Part shown: positions 43,410-52,863 of the stretch, piece after piece
Layout of the letters: every line of letters starts with the position of its first letter
Position numbering within the stretch: position 1 is the first letter of the stretch
DNA from: Paenibacillus sp. TCA20
GTDB taxonomy: Bacteria; Bacillota; Bacilli; Paenibacillales; Paenibacillaceae
Direction of reading: 5' to 3'
Assembly (NCBI RefSeq): GCF_000732325.1
Contig: NZ_BBIW01000001.1
Span: 372,001-436,000 of the forward strand
DNA: 64,000 nucleotides
Translations under genes and position numbers: made by a program
The notes under the pieces: model-generated
What the model was told of the DNA's origin: nothing
The model's database searches: none
What the model saw: only the letters and a program-made list of their open reading frames with translations

Positions 43410-44999
43410 TTATTGAAACGAGCTGTCGTCACGACGGGTTGAGGGTCTGCGATTCTCGTTATTGTTGTTGTACGGACGGGATTTGCGATCGCGATCGCGG
43501 TCACGGTTGTATCCACCGCTTCCGCCGTCTCTTCCGCCATCTCTACGATTACCGTATCCGCCTTTATTGCCGCTTCCGCTTCCGCTTCCACCTCTGTTGT
43601 ATCCACCGCCGCTACGGTTACCATAGCCGCCAGAAGGCTTACGTCCACTGGAACGAACATCTGGCTTACGGCGTTTAGCACGAATTGGATCCTCAGGAGT
43701 CAACTCAATGGCTGCATCCTTCTTGTCGCCTGTCAGCAGTTTCAGCGCTGCGGACAAGAGCTGTACGGAATCATATTGCTCCAATAGCTGAATAGCGATA
43801 CCTTTGTATTCGTTAAGCTCTCCGTCTTGTACAATTTCCAGAAGGCGTTCAGCAGTTACACGTTGCTTCCCTTCAATCGCTTCAGCAAGTGTAGGAAGCG
43901 GTTTGCGTGGAATACGATGACGTGTTACACGCTCGATGAAATGCAGGTGGTCAATCTCACGTGGTGTTACAAAGGACCACGCCGCACCTTCTTTACCTGC
44001 ACGACCTGTACGGCCGATACGGTGTACATAGCTTTCCGGATCCTGCGGAAGGTCAAAGTTAACAACATGAGTCACACCAGATACGTCTAGACCACGTGCT
44101 GCAACATCCGTTGCAACGAGTACATCAATACTTCCATCACGGAATTTACGCATTACGGTATCACGCTGATTCTGAGACAGGTCACCATGAAGTCCATCCG
44201 CAGAGTAACCACGTTTTTGCAGTGCTTCGGACAATTCATCAACACGGCGTTTCGTACGACCGAATACGATCGCAAGCTCAGGAGATTCCATATCCAGCAA
44301 ACGGCTGAGTGCATCAAATTTCTGACGTTCAGGTACTTCGATATAAGCTTGATCAATAAGCGGTGCACTTACTTGCTTCGGAATAACAGATACGTGTTCT
44401 GGATTGTGCAAAAATTGTTGAGCTAGCTTCTGAATGTTAGGAGGCATCGTTGCAGAGAACAGCATCGTTTGACGATCATCTGGAACTTGCTTCAAGATCG
44501 ACTGAATGTCTTCCATGAAGCCCATATCCAGCATTTCATCTGCTTCATCAAGCACGACAGTTTGTACATCTTCAAGTTTGATGGTTTTGCGGTTGATATG
44601 GTCAAGAAGTCGACCAGGTGTACCGATAATAATTTGAGGCTTCTTCTTCAATGCACGAATCTGACGAACGATATCTTGACCGCCGTATATAGGAAGTGTA
44701 CGGATACCTTTGAAGCGGGATAGCTTCTCAATCTCTTCTGCCACTTGGATGGCAAGCTCACGAGTTGGCGCCATGATCAGCGCGCGGATCTTCTCATCCG
44801 TTTTGGAAATTTTGCTGATAAGCGGGATACCAAAGGCTGCAGTTTTACCTGTACCTGTTTGGGCTTGACCAATCAAGTCGCTGCCAGTGAGTGCAACGGG
44901 AATGGATTTGGCTTGAATTGGCGTTGCTTCTTCAAATCCGAGCTCGGTAATTGCCTGCAGAACCTTAGATTCTAGATTAAATTCTGAGAAAGTTGTCAA
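43410..44999 (-). CDS. cshA: DEAD-box RNA helicase CshA
   Basis: 529 residues. Full DEAD-box set: Q motif (FEEATPIQ), motif [26 protein letters not shown], then RGLDVSGV and [13 protein letters not shown]. The final 70 residues are an unstructured RNA-binding tail of Gly, Arg, Ser, Asn and Tyr (RGG-like). CshA works in the RNA degradosome and in ribosome assembly in the cold. The start is a TTG with AAGGAG about 11 bases upstream; there is no better ATG. A 300-base leader precedes it. Confidence 0.9.
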   Translation of the reverse strand: MTTFSEFNLESKVLQAITELGFEEATPIQAKSIPVALTGSDLIGQAQTGTGKTAAFGIPLISKISKTDEKIRALIMAPTRELAIQVAEEIEKLSRFKGIRTLPIYGGQDIVRQIRALKKKPQIIIGTPGRLLDHINRKTIKLEDVQTVVLDEADEMLDMGFMEDIQSILKQVPDDRQTMLFSATMPPNIQKLAQQFLHNPEHVSVIPKQVSAPLIDQAYIEVPERQKFDALSRLLDMESPELAIVFGRTKRRVDELSEALQKRGYSADGLHGDLSQNQRDTVMRKFRDGSIDVLVATDVAARGLDVSGVTHVVNFDLPQDPESYVHRIGRTGRAGKEGAAWSFVTPREIDHLHFIERVTRHRIPRKPLPTLAEAIEGKQRVTAERLLEIVQDGELNEYKGIAIQLLEQYDSVQLLSAALKLLTGDKKDAAIELTPEDPIRAKRRKPDVRSSGRKPSGGYGNRSGGGYNRGGSGSGSGNKGGYGNRRDGGRDGGSGGYNRDRDRDRKSRPYNNNNENRRPSTRRDDSSFQ

Positions 45000-45257
45000 A
45001 TTTATTCAAACTCCTTCTATTATGGTGGACATTATCCACTTCATTTCTCTGTATTCTTAAGTAGCGTTAATATATAGGCTGTCCCATCATGCACGATAAA
45101 AATGGGATGGCATGATCTCACAATTTCACTATAGAGAGAATAGATTCTCTCCCGAATCGTCTAAACTACATATGATGTTTATTGAAACTTACTGAAAACA
45201 AAACATGCTTTTTTCGAAAAAAGGCGATCTACTCAAGAACATCCACAAAATATTATA
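45000..45257 (-). promoter_or_regulatory. long structured leader of cshA
   Basis: A possible -10 (TATAAT on the minus strand, 45257-45252) lies about 250 bases upstream of the TTG start. The leader has several hairpins, including CCATC/GATGG around 45084-45110 and GAGAGAAT/ATTCTCTC (45134-45151), and CTTTTTTCGAAAAAAG near 45210-45225. Long leaders are common on cold-shock RNA helicase messages. No -35 was convincing. Confidence 0.45.
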
Positions 45258-45318
45258 TCACAAAACAATTTACAATTACCAGTAATCAATATAGTATGAT
45301 ACTTCTGAGGTGAAATTG

Positions 45319-46140
45319 GTGCTAAAATTAACTACAAAATCGCTAATCGTATTTCTAGGCGGCGCTATTATTGCAGCAGGATTCAACCTGTTTCTGCTGC
45401 CACATGAGCTGCTTAGCGGAGGAATATCAGGTATATCCATGCTCATCGGATATTTTACTCCGCTTAACTTTAATGTCATGTATTTCGTATTCAACATTCC
45501 ACTGCTCATTGCAGGGTGGTTCTTGCTGGGCCGCAGATTTATCAGCTTCAGCATTATAAACGTTATTGCTACGACCTGGATGCTGAATGTTCTGCCCGTG
45601 ACTGCAATTGCTCATGACCAGCTGACTTCTGCTGTGTTCGGAGGTGTACTTATCGGCGCTGGAACAGGACTTGCATTTCGTGCCGGCGGCTCTTCCGGCG
45701 GTCTTGATATCGTCGCGTCCATAATTACGAGGTTTCGTGATTTTCCGGTGGGAGCCGTCATTGCCGTCATGAACGGAATGATTATTCTGCTCGCCGGTTA
45801 TTTGAACAACGACTGGAATATCGCGCTGATCTCGGTGCTCTCCATCTACATTACCGGTAAGGTGCTTGATTTGATTCATATTGGACATGTGAAGGTTACC
45901 CTATTTATCGTTACCAATGAGACAAATAAAATGCTTGAACAATTGTTACCAAGACAAAGAGGTGTCACCAAGATTAAGACCCAGGGTGCATTTACGGATC
46001 ATGAAAAAGACATGCTCATGACGGTTACTACCAAATACGAGCTCGATGAGGTGAAGCAGATCATAAGAGCTACTGATCCCAAGGCTTTTGTCAACATCGT
46101 GGAAACGGTAGGAATAATGGGCTCGTTCAGAAGAAATTAG
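45319..46140 (+). CDS. YitT family membrane protein (DUF2179)
   Basis: About 273 residues: five membrane spans with ISGISMLIGY and AGGSSGGLDIVASI, then a cytoplasmic C-terminal DUF2179 domain (about 195-270, PRQRGVTKIKTQGAFT). The function of this widespread family is unknown; transport is suspected. GTG at 45319 is preferred, with GAGGTG 6 bases upstream. Confidence 0.88.
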   Translation: MLKLTTKSLIVFLGGAIIAAGFNLFLLPHELLSGGISGISMLIGYFTPLNFNVMYFVFNIPLLIAGWFLLGRRFISFSIINVIATTWMLNVLPVTAIAHDQLTSAVFGGVLIGAGTGLAFRAGGSSGGLDIVASIITRFRDFPVGAVIAVMNGMIILLAGYLNNDWNIALISVLSIYITGKVLDLIHIGHVKVTLFIVTNETNKMLEQLLPRQRGVTKIKTQGAFTDHEKDMLMTVTTKYELDEVKQIIRATDPKAFVNIVETVGIMGSFRRN

Positions 46141-46320
46141 ATCATTTGTCAAGTATAATTCTAATTATTTTTGTGATATAATAATGGTGCGTCGTTCCTA
46201 TTAAGTGCAAGCCTTCTCATGAGGACCTTTTTTATCCGGGTATTTCACAGGCAACTGGCTTTTCCGAGGCAATGAATGATTCTTCTCGAATGATTCTTAG
46301 TTAGGGAAAGGGTGATTAAT

Positions 46321-46515
46321 GTGGAAATGGAAAGGGTAAAACTGTCAGAAATCGTCATGAAATGGTATCCGGAAATGCTTCCGACCCTGCGGCAGAACGA
46401 ACTGAATTCATTCATTGTGCTAAGGGACGGTTTCGGATTACTCGAAGCAGAGGATGCAATGGAAATTATTCAATACAGCATCTGCGAGCATCAAGACGAC
46501 TCCTATCTTCAATAA
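46321..46515 (+). CDS. small hypothetical protein
   Basis: About 64 residues, acidic and helical, containing IVMKWYPEMLPTLRQNELN and a Cys near the end. No family recognised. A GTG at 46321 has AAAGGG about 9 bases upstream; an in-frame GTG at 46312 touches the site. A strong terminator follows. Upstream, GAATGATTCTT occurs twice (near 46274 and 46290). Confidence 0.6.
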   Translation: MEMERVKLSEIVMKWYPEMLPTLRQNELNSFIVLRDGFGLLEAEDAMEIIQYSICEHQDDSYLQ

Positions 46516-46526
46516 TCTTTTTAAGT

Positions 46527-46575
46527 AAAACCACCGCTTCTTCGGCTGCCATCGCTGCCGGGGGAGCGGTTTTTT
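46527..46575 (+). terminator. terminator
   Basis: AAAACCACCGCT opposite AGCGGTTTTTT with an inner GGC/GCC region, ending in six T. Confidence 0.85.
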
Positions 46576-46686
46576 AATGCTCACCCTCTACCCTTCATAA
46601 ATAAATCTGTTCAAATCAATCGTTATGTTTTAAAATATTTTTTTGTGCCATCAGTAAAATATAATTCATCGCTTGGAGATCAGCAT

Positions 46687-48045
46687 ATGAATCAGACACT
46701 TAACAACGCTCAAAAGTGGAAACAATTCTTCGTCATATTGCTTCCGATACTTATCACCCAAATTTCTTTATCAGCCATGACGTTCTTTGACACGAACATG
46801 TCCGGACATTTTAGCCCTGTGGATCTGGCCGGCGTAGCCATTGGAAGCAGTCTGTGGATCCCTATTCAAACAGGCCTCAGCGGTATATTAATGGGTATCA
46901 CCCCGATTGTCTCCCAGCTTGTTGGGAGTGGGGAGAAAAATAAAGTCCGGTACAATGTCATACAAGCGCTGTATCTTGCCGGAGTCCTCGGAATCGTGGT
47001 CATTGCCGCTGGCATGATTCTACTGAATCCCATTCTTCAGTTCATGAACTTGGAGCAAAGGGTCGAGGAGGTGGCCTTCTACTATCTGTCTGCCATGGCC
47101 TTCGGTATCGTTCCCTTATTCGGGTACTCGGTACTCCGTAATTACATGGATGCTTTGGGACAAACTCGAATTACAATGATGATTACCCTAATCTCCTTAC
47201 CCGTTAACATTTTGCTAAACTATTTGCTCATCTTTGGAAATTTAGGTCTTCCTCAGTTGGGAGGGATTGGTGCGGGTATTGCCTCGGCAGTCACGTATTG
47301 GTTTATTTTTATCATTGCTATCTTTTTTGTCCATCGGGTTGAGCCGTTTGCTCAATATGGCATCTTTCGTGAACGACACAAGATTTCAATTCAAAAGTGG
47401 AAAGAATTAACGCAGATTGGAGTACCCATTGGGTTTGCCATCTTTTTTGAAACTTCAATCTTCTCTGCTGTTACACTGCTTATGAGCAGATTTGATACGA
47501 ATACGATCGCGGCGCATCAGGCTGCCTTGAATTTCGCCTCAACCTTATATATGCTCCCCCTGAGCATCAGCATGGCTTTAACGATACTTGTCGGATATGA
47601 AGTCGGGGCACAGCGGGCAAAGGATGCGAGAACATACAGCAATATCGGAATCGGATCAGCTGTATTACTCTCACTCATTACAGCGGTCATTCTAATCGTA
47701 TTTGGCGAACAAGTGGCTGGGATTTATTCTACCGATCGAACTGTCATTGAACTAATACAGCATTTTCTCGTTTATGCCATCTTCTTTCAAATATCGGATG
47801 CCGTGGCGACGCCGGTGCAAGGCGCTTTACGTGGATATAAGGATGTTAATCCTGCATTTTTTATAACACTAGTCGCTTACTGGCTGATCGGACTGCCTGT
47901 CGGATATTTGACCGCTACCTATACAGAATTAGGCCCTTACGGTTACTGGATCGGATTAATCACAGGTCTCGCGGTAGGTGCTGCAGCTCTCATGTGGAGA
48001 CTGATCGCTGTTCAGCGTAAGTTCAGCACACCGTCGAATCATTAA
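46687..48045 (+). CDS. MATE family multidrug efflux transporter
   Basis: 452 residues, 12 membrane spans in two similar halves. MATE features include GSSLWIPIQTGLSGILMGITP in two pieces, and the second-half AHQAALNFASTLYMLPLSIS. It exchanges Na+ or H+ for cationic drugs, NorM-like. The ATG at 46687 has GGAG 9 bases upstream. Confidence 0.9.
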   Translation: MNQTLNNAQKWKQFFVILLPILITQISLSAMTFFDTNMSGHFSPVDLAGVAIGSSLWIPIQTGLSGILMGITPIVSQLVGSGEKNKVRYNVIQALYLAGVLGIVVIAAGMILLNPILQFMNLEQRVEEVAFYYLSAMAFGIVPLFGYSVLRNYMDALGQTRITMMITLISLPVNILLNYLLIFGNLGLPQLGGIGAGIASAVTYWFIFIIAIFFVHRVEPFAQYGIFRERHKISIQKWKELTQIGVPIGFAIFFETSIFSAVTLLMSRFDTNTIAAHQAALNFASTLYMLPLSISMALTILVGYEVGAQRAKDARTYSNIGIGSAVLLSLITAVILIVFGEQVAGIYSTDRTVIELIQHFLVYAIFFQISDAVATPVQGALRGYKDVNPAFFITLVAYWLIGLPVGYLTATYTELGPYGYWIGLITGLAVGAAALMWRLIAVQRKFSTPSNH

Positions 48046-48061
48046 ATTTGAATTTTATATC

Positions 48062-48113
48062 AAAAAAAGCTGACTCGTTGATACCTGTGGAGGTAGTTCG
48101 AATCAGCTTTTTT
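48062..48113. terminator. two-tier bidirectional terminator
   Basis: AAAAAAGCTGA/TCAGCTTTTTT with inner ATACCT/AGGTA, between the MATE gene and convergent pfkA. Confidence 0.88.
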
Positions 48114-48122
48114 ATTGATGTG

Positions 48123-49094
48123 TTATTGAGAAAGACGAATCGCTAGCTCATACATATCCATATCAATAGAGCTCTTCGTATTGACAACAAGGTCAATATC
48201 CGTAAGCGTCAATTGATTATTAATAATACCACAAGCTTTGTCCGATTCTCCCTCAATCAGCTTGCGTACAGCAAAGTCACCTAATTTGCTTGCAAGGTTG
48301 CGGTCAAACGGCGTCGGCGTACCACCGCGCTGAATGTGTCCAAGCACCGTAACACGCGGCTCGTAAGATGGGCAGCGAGCCATAATCTCTTTGGCCACAT
48401 CCTCACCCTTACCCACACCCTCAGCAACGATAATGATACTGTGGCGCTTGCCGTGCTCAAAATTCGATTGCATACGCTGAGCAACCTCATCCATATCGAA
48501 TGGAACTTCAGGTACTAGGATGGTTTCCGCACCCGAAGCAAGTCCTGCATGCAGCGCAATATCACCGCAATGACGTCCCATAACCTCAACAATGGAGGAG
48601 CGTTCATGAGAAGTCATCGTATCACGCAGCTTGTTCACTGCATCTACTACAACGCTGACGGCTGTATCGAAACCAATCGTGTAGTCAGTAAACGAGATAT
48701 CATTGTCGATCGTACCTGGCAGCCCCATTGTTTTGATACCCAGCTTACTCAGCTTGTTAGCACCTTGATAAGAGCCGTCACCACCGATTACTACGAGACC
48801 GTCAATACCGCGCGAGCGCAAAACATCCGCACCCTTCTGCTGCCCTTCAAGCGTCATAAACTCCTTGCAGCGAGCGGATTGAAGAACGGTTCCCCCACGC
48901 TGGATGATATCCCCTACACTGCGCAGATCCATCGGGAAAATGTCATTGTTCAGCAGGCCCTGATAACCACGCTGGACACCAAAAACCTCCAAACCGAAAT
49001 ACAGACCGCTGCGAACAACAGCACGAACGGCCGCGTTCATCCCTTGCGAGTCTCCTCCACTTGTCAATACTGCGATTCTTTTGACTGCTGTCAT
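48123..49094 (-). CDS. pfkA: ATP-dependent 6-phosphofructokinase
   Basis: 323 residues. Phosphorylates fructose 6-phosphate in glycolysis. Motifs: TSGGDSQGMNAA (ATP loop, with Gln where Pro or Ala-Pro is usual), VVIGGDGSYQGA, PGTIDNDI with catalytic Asp, EVMGRHCGDIAL and GHIQRGGTP. The ATG at 49094 has GGAGGA 8 bases upstream. It follows ytpB after 23 bases on the same strand, an unusual partner; pfkA more often sits with pyk. Confidence 0.93.
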   Translation of the reverse strand: MTAVKRIAVLTSGGDSQGMNAAVRAVVRSGLYFGLEVFGVQRGYQGLLNNDIFPMDLRSVGDIIQRGGTVLQSARCKEFMTLEGQQKGADVLRSRGIDGLVVIGGDGSYQGANKLSKLGIKTMGLPGTIDNDISFTDYTIGFDTAVSVVVDAVNKLRDTMTSHERSSIVEVMGRHCGDIALHAGLASGAETILVPEVPFDMDEVAQRMQSNFEHGKRHSIIIVAEGVGKGEDVAKEIMARCPSYEPRVTVLGHIQRGGTPTPFDRNLASKLGDFAVRKLIEGESDKACGIINNQLTLTDIDLVVNTKSSIDMDMYELAIRLSQ

Positions 49095-49117
49095 TGATGA
49101 CTTCCTCCTCTTAATTC

Positions 49118-50200
49118 TCAATACATATGTTTACGAATCCATTTGGAATTGGCTAGAAAAAAGCGCCTTGTGACAGGGCTGTTCTTCAGCAATCTTTTGG
49201 ATACGGAACGAACTTCCTGCTGCTCACTGACTTTAGGATCAGATAAGTACAGGGCCAGCAGCCCTTCTATGATCATTCGATGAAAAGAACTTGCAGGGAT
49301 AACTGAAACATCCTCCTGCGCCTTATCCACGATATAGGCAAAACGCTCCATCATCTCATTCTCACTTTCGTAATAATTACAAAAGTTCAAATCACCGCCC
49401 TGCCTGTCTTCTTCCTGATCAATCAAATAATCCAGCATGATGTGCAGTCCCGTCACATGCGGAAAATAAGAAGCATGTATGGAGGAAGCTCCATCATCAT
49501 CAAGATGCGGGTCTGAAGCAGCAAGGAATAGCATGAATACTCCCAGTGTGGAACCCGTAGCTGCTGCGAATTCATTCCAGTTCAGCTCAGGTGTGCGGTG
49601 CTTGTGAAGCTCCCACCATTCAAGCAGCGCTTTCTCGCGAAGCTCGGGATGAATGTGCTTGTACACCTGCAGATCGACATACAGACCGGCTAGGTCCGTT
49701 ACATACGATTGTGCCTGATCGTAGCCTGGCAGCTTCTTTATGCAGGATTGGCAGGTAAGTACCAGGCTATGCAAATATCCTTCATCTTCCTGTTCCTCAC
49801 GCAGAGCGTAATAGTTCGACAGCTCTGCTTGAGGATTCACTGCATCAAGCATTGATTTATGTAACAGCCTGAAGTCTCCTTCATCCATGGAAGTGCTCCG
49901 ATCACATAAGTTGTCCAGGTAGTCACTAATCGTCTGATAAGAAACAATAAGAGGAATGAGCACATTCCGCATCGGCAAGTTAACAGCTGCATAAATGGAG
50001 CCGCCCTCACAGTGGAACTGTTTGCTTGCTATGCTGGCAAGCGCCTGGGTTCTAAGCTCCTGGTCAGGAATTTGTTCTGCTCTCGTCTTTATTAGTTTAA
50101 GCTCTTTTCTTGCTTCAGGCAGTATATATTTATACACCCGATTCATCAATCCGATGGGCCCCCGTGGAACATTGCGATTATGTTGTTTTTGTTTAATCAA
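49118..50200 (-). CDS. ytpB: YtpB-like tetraprenyl-beta-curcumene synthase (DUF2600)
   Basis: 360 residues, all-helical. YtpB of Bacillus subtilis cyclises tetraprenyl diphosphate to tetraprenyl-beta-curcumene, the first step to C35 sesquarterpenes. Typical segments here: HCEGGSIYA, IVSYQTISDYLDNLCDR (acidic, Mg-binding region), and MLDYLIDQEEDRQGGDLNF. The usual partner squalene-hopene-type cyclase is not in the window. The start is TTG with GGAGG 9 bases upstream. Activity inferred from family. Confidence 0.85.
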   Translation of the reverse strand: MIKQKQHNRNVPRGPIGLMNRVYKYILPEARKELKLIKTRAEQIPDQELRTQALASIASKQFHCEGGSIYAAVNLPMRNVLIPLIVSYQTISDYLDNLCDRSTSMDEGDFRLLHKSMLDAVNPQAELSNYYALREEQEDEGYLHSLVLTCQSCIKKLPGYDQAQSYVTDLAGLYVDLQVYKHIHPELREKALLEWWELHKHRTPELNWNEFAAATGSTLGVFMLFLAASDPHLDDDGASSIHASYFPHVTGLHIMLDYLIDQEEDRQGGDLNFCNYYESENEMMERFAYIVDKAQEDVSVIPASSFHRMIIEGLLALYLSDPKVSEQQEVRSVSKRLLKNSPVTRRFFLANSKWIRKHMY

Positions 50201-50423
50201 ATAACGGTGCCTCCACTATGTTATCTACATATTCATACCTGTTCAAACCACTATTATTATAATATGACATGTGAATTTGTACAAATAAACGATAGGAAAA
50301 AGTCCATATTACCATATAAAGCGAATACATTTTTTAGAAACAATAGGTCTCAAAATCCATACCACTCCCTAAGCTATATATGAAAGCGTATAACTTATTC
50401 ATCAGGAACTCGGCAAAATAAGG

Positions 50424-50451
50424 TTGTTGCGGTGACTATTTATGATATAAT
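50424..50451 (+). promoter_or_regulatory. sigma-A type promoter
   Basis: TTGTTG (50424-50429), a 16-base spacer and TATAAT (50446-50451) lie 35 bases before the ATG of the MOP-family gene. Confidence 0.6.
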
Positions 50452-50486
50452 TTCCATATTTCAATGTAAAAAGGAGTTTACACCTC

Positions 50487-51824
50487 ATGTCATCTGATGA
50501 ACCTCTGTCGTGGAGAAGACTGCTCACTTTCTTCATCCCTCTAGGCATATCTGCCTCTCTTGTGACCATCTCTCATGTCATTATTAACAGCACACTAGCG
50601 AGATCCGACCAAGCCGAGGTCGTCATCGCAAGTTATGCACTGGCAGGAAGCCTGCTCGCAGTTACCGAACGGCCCTCTACCCTATTGCGCCAAACATGCT
50701 CTGCTCTGGTCAGGGACCGGCTTTCTTTTCAAGCCCTCATTTATGTGACCAAAATCTTTCTTGCAGCTGTGCTGCTGCTCGGCGGAGCCATCGTATACAC
50801 CCCTATTGGGACATCGATCTTTAAGTACTTGTTCGGTGTGGATGAAACTTTGCTTAAACCGGTTATCCAGGTCTATCAAATTCTTATGTTTGTCAGCATC
50901 TTCTCTGTCATACGCAATATCTATCAGGGCGTTATTATTACAAACAACAAGACCAAATGGCTGACGATCGGAATGATAATTCGGCTGGCTGGCATGTATT
51001 CATTATCTCTGTACTTTATATGGAGTGATTCCGTAACCAGCGGTACGGTGGGTGCGATTATTTTTGCAGCAGGTATGCTTATCGAAGCCGCAGTCAGCTA
51101 TCTGGAAGGACGTAAAATAGTACAGCACATGCCGGAACAAATAGAAGAGCATCACATCAAGACGAAGGGGCAGGTATTCTACTTCTATAAGCCGCTGCTC
51201 TTATCCAGTCTTGTCGCTATGTTTATAGGCCCTATCATCAATATCATGCTTGGAAAAACCGAAGGCATTGCTCTAGCTATCTCCTCATTCGCTATTGCGG
51301 GGAGCATCATGCAGCTCATGCTGAGCTTCTTCACCTATATTCATCAGATCGTACTGAATTTCTACACTGAATATCCTAAGAAAGTAAATCAGTTTGCCCT
51401 TACCATGGGATTCATTCCGTTTCTCTTAACATTGACGGTAGCTTACACCCCTCTGGGTCCTTGGTTTCTTGAACATGCAATGAATGTTCACGGAGAACTG
51501 CTTGAGGAGAGCTTGCGTACTTTGCAGGCCTTTATTTTGTTCACTCTCATTACACCATTCCTCGATTACAGTAATGGACTCATCCTCCTGCGGGGACAAA
51601 CCAAGACCATGTTCCGCTCCCAGACAGCCAATGCCATCTGCACAACCATTGTGCTCGTTATCCTCGTCCTTGCTTCTCCAGGATTAAACGGAGTTATAGG
51701 CGCTGTCGCTCAATCTACCGGCCTGCTTGCAGAGCTGCTGATCGTATGGATGGTTATACGCAAAACGAATCGCGAGCCCAGCTTACAATCAAAGTCATCA
51801 TCGAACAAATCCATAGATGCTTAA
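50487..51824 (+). CDS. MATE/MOP superfamily membrane transporter (ANKH-like)
   Basis: 445 residues, 12-13 membrane spans in two halves, with RPSTLLRQTCSALVRDR (about 58-74) and a His/Lys-rich centre. It belongs to the multidrug/oligosaccharidyl-lipid/polysaccharide flippase superfamily, but lacks the usual NorM motifs; the nearest description I can give is the MATE-like group related to ANKH. Substrate unknown. AAGGAG precedes the ATG. It is divergent from the terpene synthase. Confidence 0.72.
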   Translation: MSSDEPLSWRRLLTFFIPLGISASLVTISHVIINSTLARSDQAEVVIASYALAGSLLAVTERPSTLLRQTCSALVRDRLSFQALIYVTKIFLAAVLLLGGAIVYTPIGTSIFKYLFGVDETLLKPVIQVYQILMFVSIFSVIRNIYQGVIITNNKTKWLTIGMIIRLAGMYSLSLYFIWSDSVTSGTVGAIIFAAGMLIEAAVSYLEGRKIVQHMPEQIEEHHIKTKGQVFYFYKPLLLSSLVAMFIGPIINIMLGKTEGIALAISSFAIAGSIMQLMLSFFTYIHQIVLNFYTEYPKKVNQFALTMGFIPFLLTLTVAYTPLGPWFLEHAMNVHGELLEESLRTLQAFILFTLITPFLDYSNGLILLRGQTKTMFRSQTANAICTTIVLVILVLASPGLNGVIGAVAQSTGLLAELLIVWMVIRKTNREPSLQSKSSSNKSIDA

Positions 51825-51875
51825 TCACATAGATGTGAAGATTGTGTGAATAAAATCACAGAAATCACCAAAAAA

Positions 51876-51903
51876 GCACAGTCCCCCAAGTGGGGAACTG
51901 TGC
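51876..51903 (-). terminator. terminator of the cold shock gene
   Basis: GCACAGT-CCCC pairs with GGGG-A-ACTGTGC; the six-A run on the left is the minus-strand U-tract. A further hairpin AAGAAAT/ATTTCTT (51935-51963) overlaps the csp stop codon. Confidence 0.85.
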
Positions 51904-51961
51904 TCTCAATTTTCGCTTTCATACAAACTTGTATAAGAAATCCGGTAACCGGAACAATTTC

Positions 51962-52159
51962 TTACAGTTTGATTACGTTAGCTGCTTGAGGACCACGGTT
52001 GCCTTCAGTGATTTCGAATTCTACCGCTTGACCTTCTTCCAAAGTTTTGAAACCGTCACCTTGGATTGCTGAGAAGTGAACGAATACATCGTCTCCGCCT
52101 TCTACTTGAATGAAGCCATAACCTTTTTCTGCGTTAAACCATTTAACTGTACCTTTCAA
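51962..52159 (-). CDS. cold shock protein (Csp)
   Basis: 65 residues, a single OB-fold cold shock domain with RNP1 KGYGFIQV and RNP2 VFVHF. It binds single-stranded RNA/DNA and melts RNA structure. The start codon is TTG, with AGGAGG 8 bases upstream and no alternative ATG, which is uncommon for such a highly expressed gene. Two hairpins follow the stop. Confidence 0.95.
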   Translation of the reverse strand: MKGTVKWFNAEKGYGFIQVEGGDDVFVHFSAIQGDGFKTLEEGQAVEFEITEGNRGPQAANVIKL

Positions 52160-52322
52160 ATGAACAACCTCCTAAAAATGCCGCCATCTATGGCGAATAT
52201 CTACATTATACTTTATTGATTTTTACTTTGCAATTAAACTTTTTCGGTTTCCGTAAAATAATTTGCTTTGGCATCAAGGGTAAGGTATCATTTTACCAAA
52301 ACCGCAAATTGGAGAAATGCAC

Positions 52323-52556
52323 ATGATTAAAAAACATCAAATATACAAAAAAGACAAGTGGAATATGATGACTGTAGAGGTTCAGGGACGTTATCTCGTT
52401 CTTCGTGAAATCTCAGATCAATGGGGCGAGGAGACTCATACCTTTATGAGCAGACCCGCACTTATGCAATGGGCTGAGAACCGTTTTCCGAAGGAGAACT
52501 ATAAAGATAATGAAGAAGAATGGACCGAGATTATGAAAGCCTTCAAAGAGGTGTAA
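52323..52556 (+). CDS. small hypothetical protein
   Basis: 77 residues, soluble, mixed charge, with Trp-rich segments (QWGEETHTFMSRPALMQWAE). No family recognised. The ATG at 52323 has GGAG 8 bases upstream; the ATG at 52317 is only 2 bases from it. It ends 6 bases before the next small gene, so the two form an operon. Confidence 0.65.
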   Translation: MIKKHQIYKKDKWNMMTVEVQGRYLVLREISDQWGEETHTFMSRPALMQWAENRFPKENYKDNEEEWTEIMKAFKEV

Positions 52557-52562
52557 CTATAA

Positions 52563-52745
52563 ATGAATGTTGGCATGAGCTATGTCATTTTTATTGTTGC
52601 CGCCTTCTTGCTGGGCTTTGTCATTATCACGAAGAGAGACAGCATACCCGATAAGCTGCGACGACCGCTTGCCATCGCGGCCCTGATCATGGTCGTGCTC
52701 GCTTTTATCCTGATTCTATACAGCATGGTATCACTCGGGAGCTAA
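52563..52745 (+). CDS. small two-span membrane protein
   Basis: 60 residues: a helix (about 5-22), a basic loop KRDSIPDKLRRP, and a second helix (about 36-56). It is coupled to the preceding gene. Function unknown. AGAGGTG lies about 8 bases upstream. Confidence 0.65.
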   Translation: MNVGMSYVIFIVAAFLLGFVIITKRDSIPDKLRRPLAIAALIMVVLAFILILYSMVSLGS

Positions 52746-52863
52746 AGATCTGAACCTTAGAATTTCAGTATTAGCCATATACTAATGCTCCCTTTCAAAT
52801 ATTTCAGTATAATGTCGGTCATACTAAGCGTTAGTGCCTTAATTATAAGGAGGATACGCTCTA

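Noticed and set aside
43385-43681. Frames on both strands within the repetitive end of cshA
   Set aside because: They result from the Gly/Arg-rich repeats of the CshA tail read in other frames.
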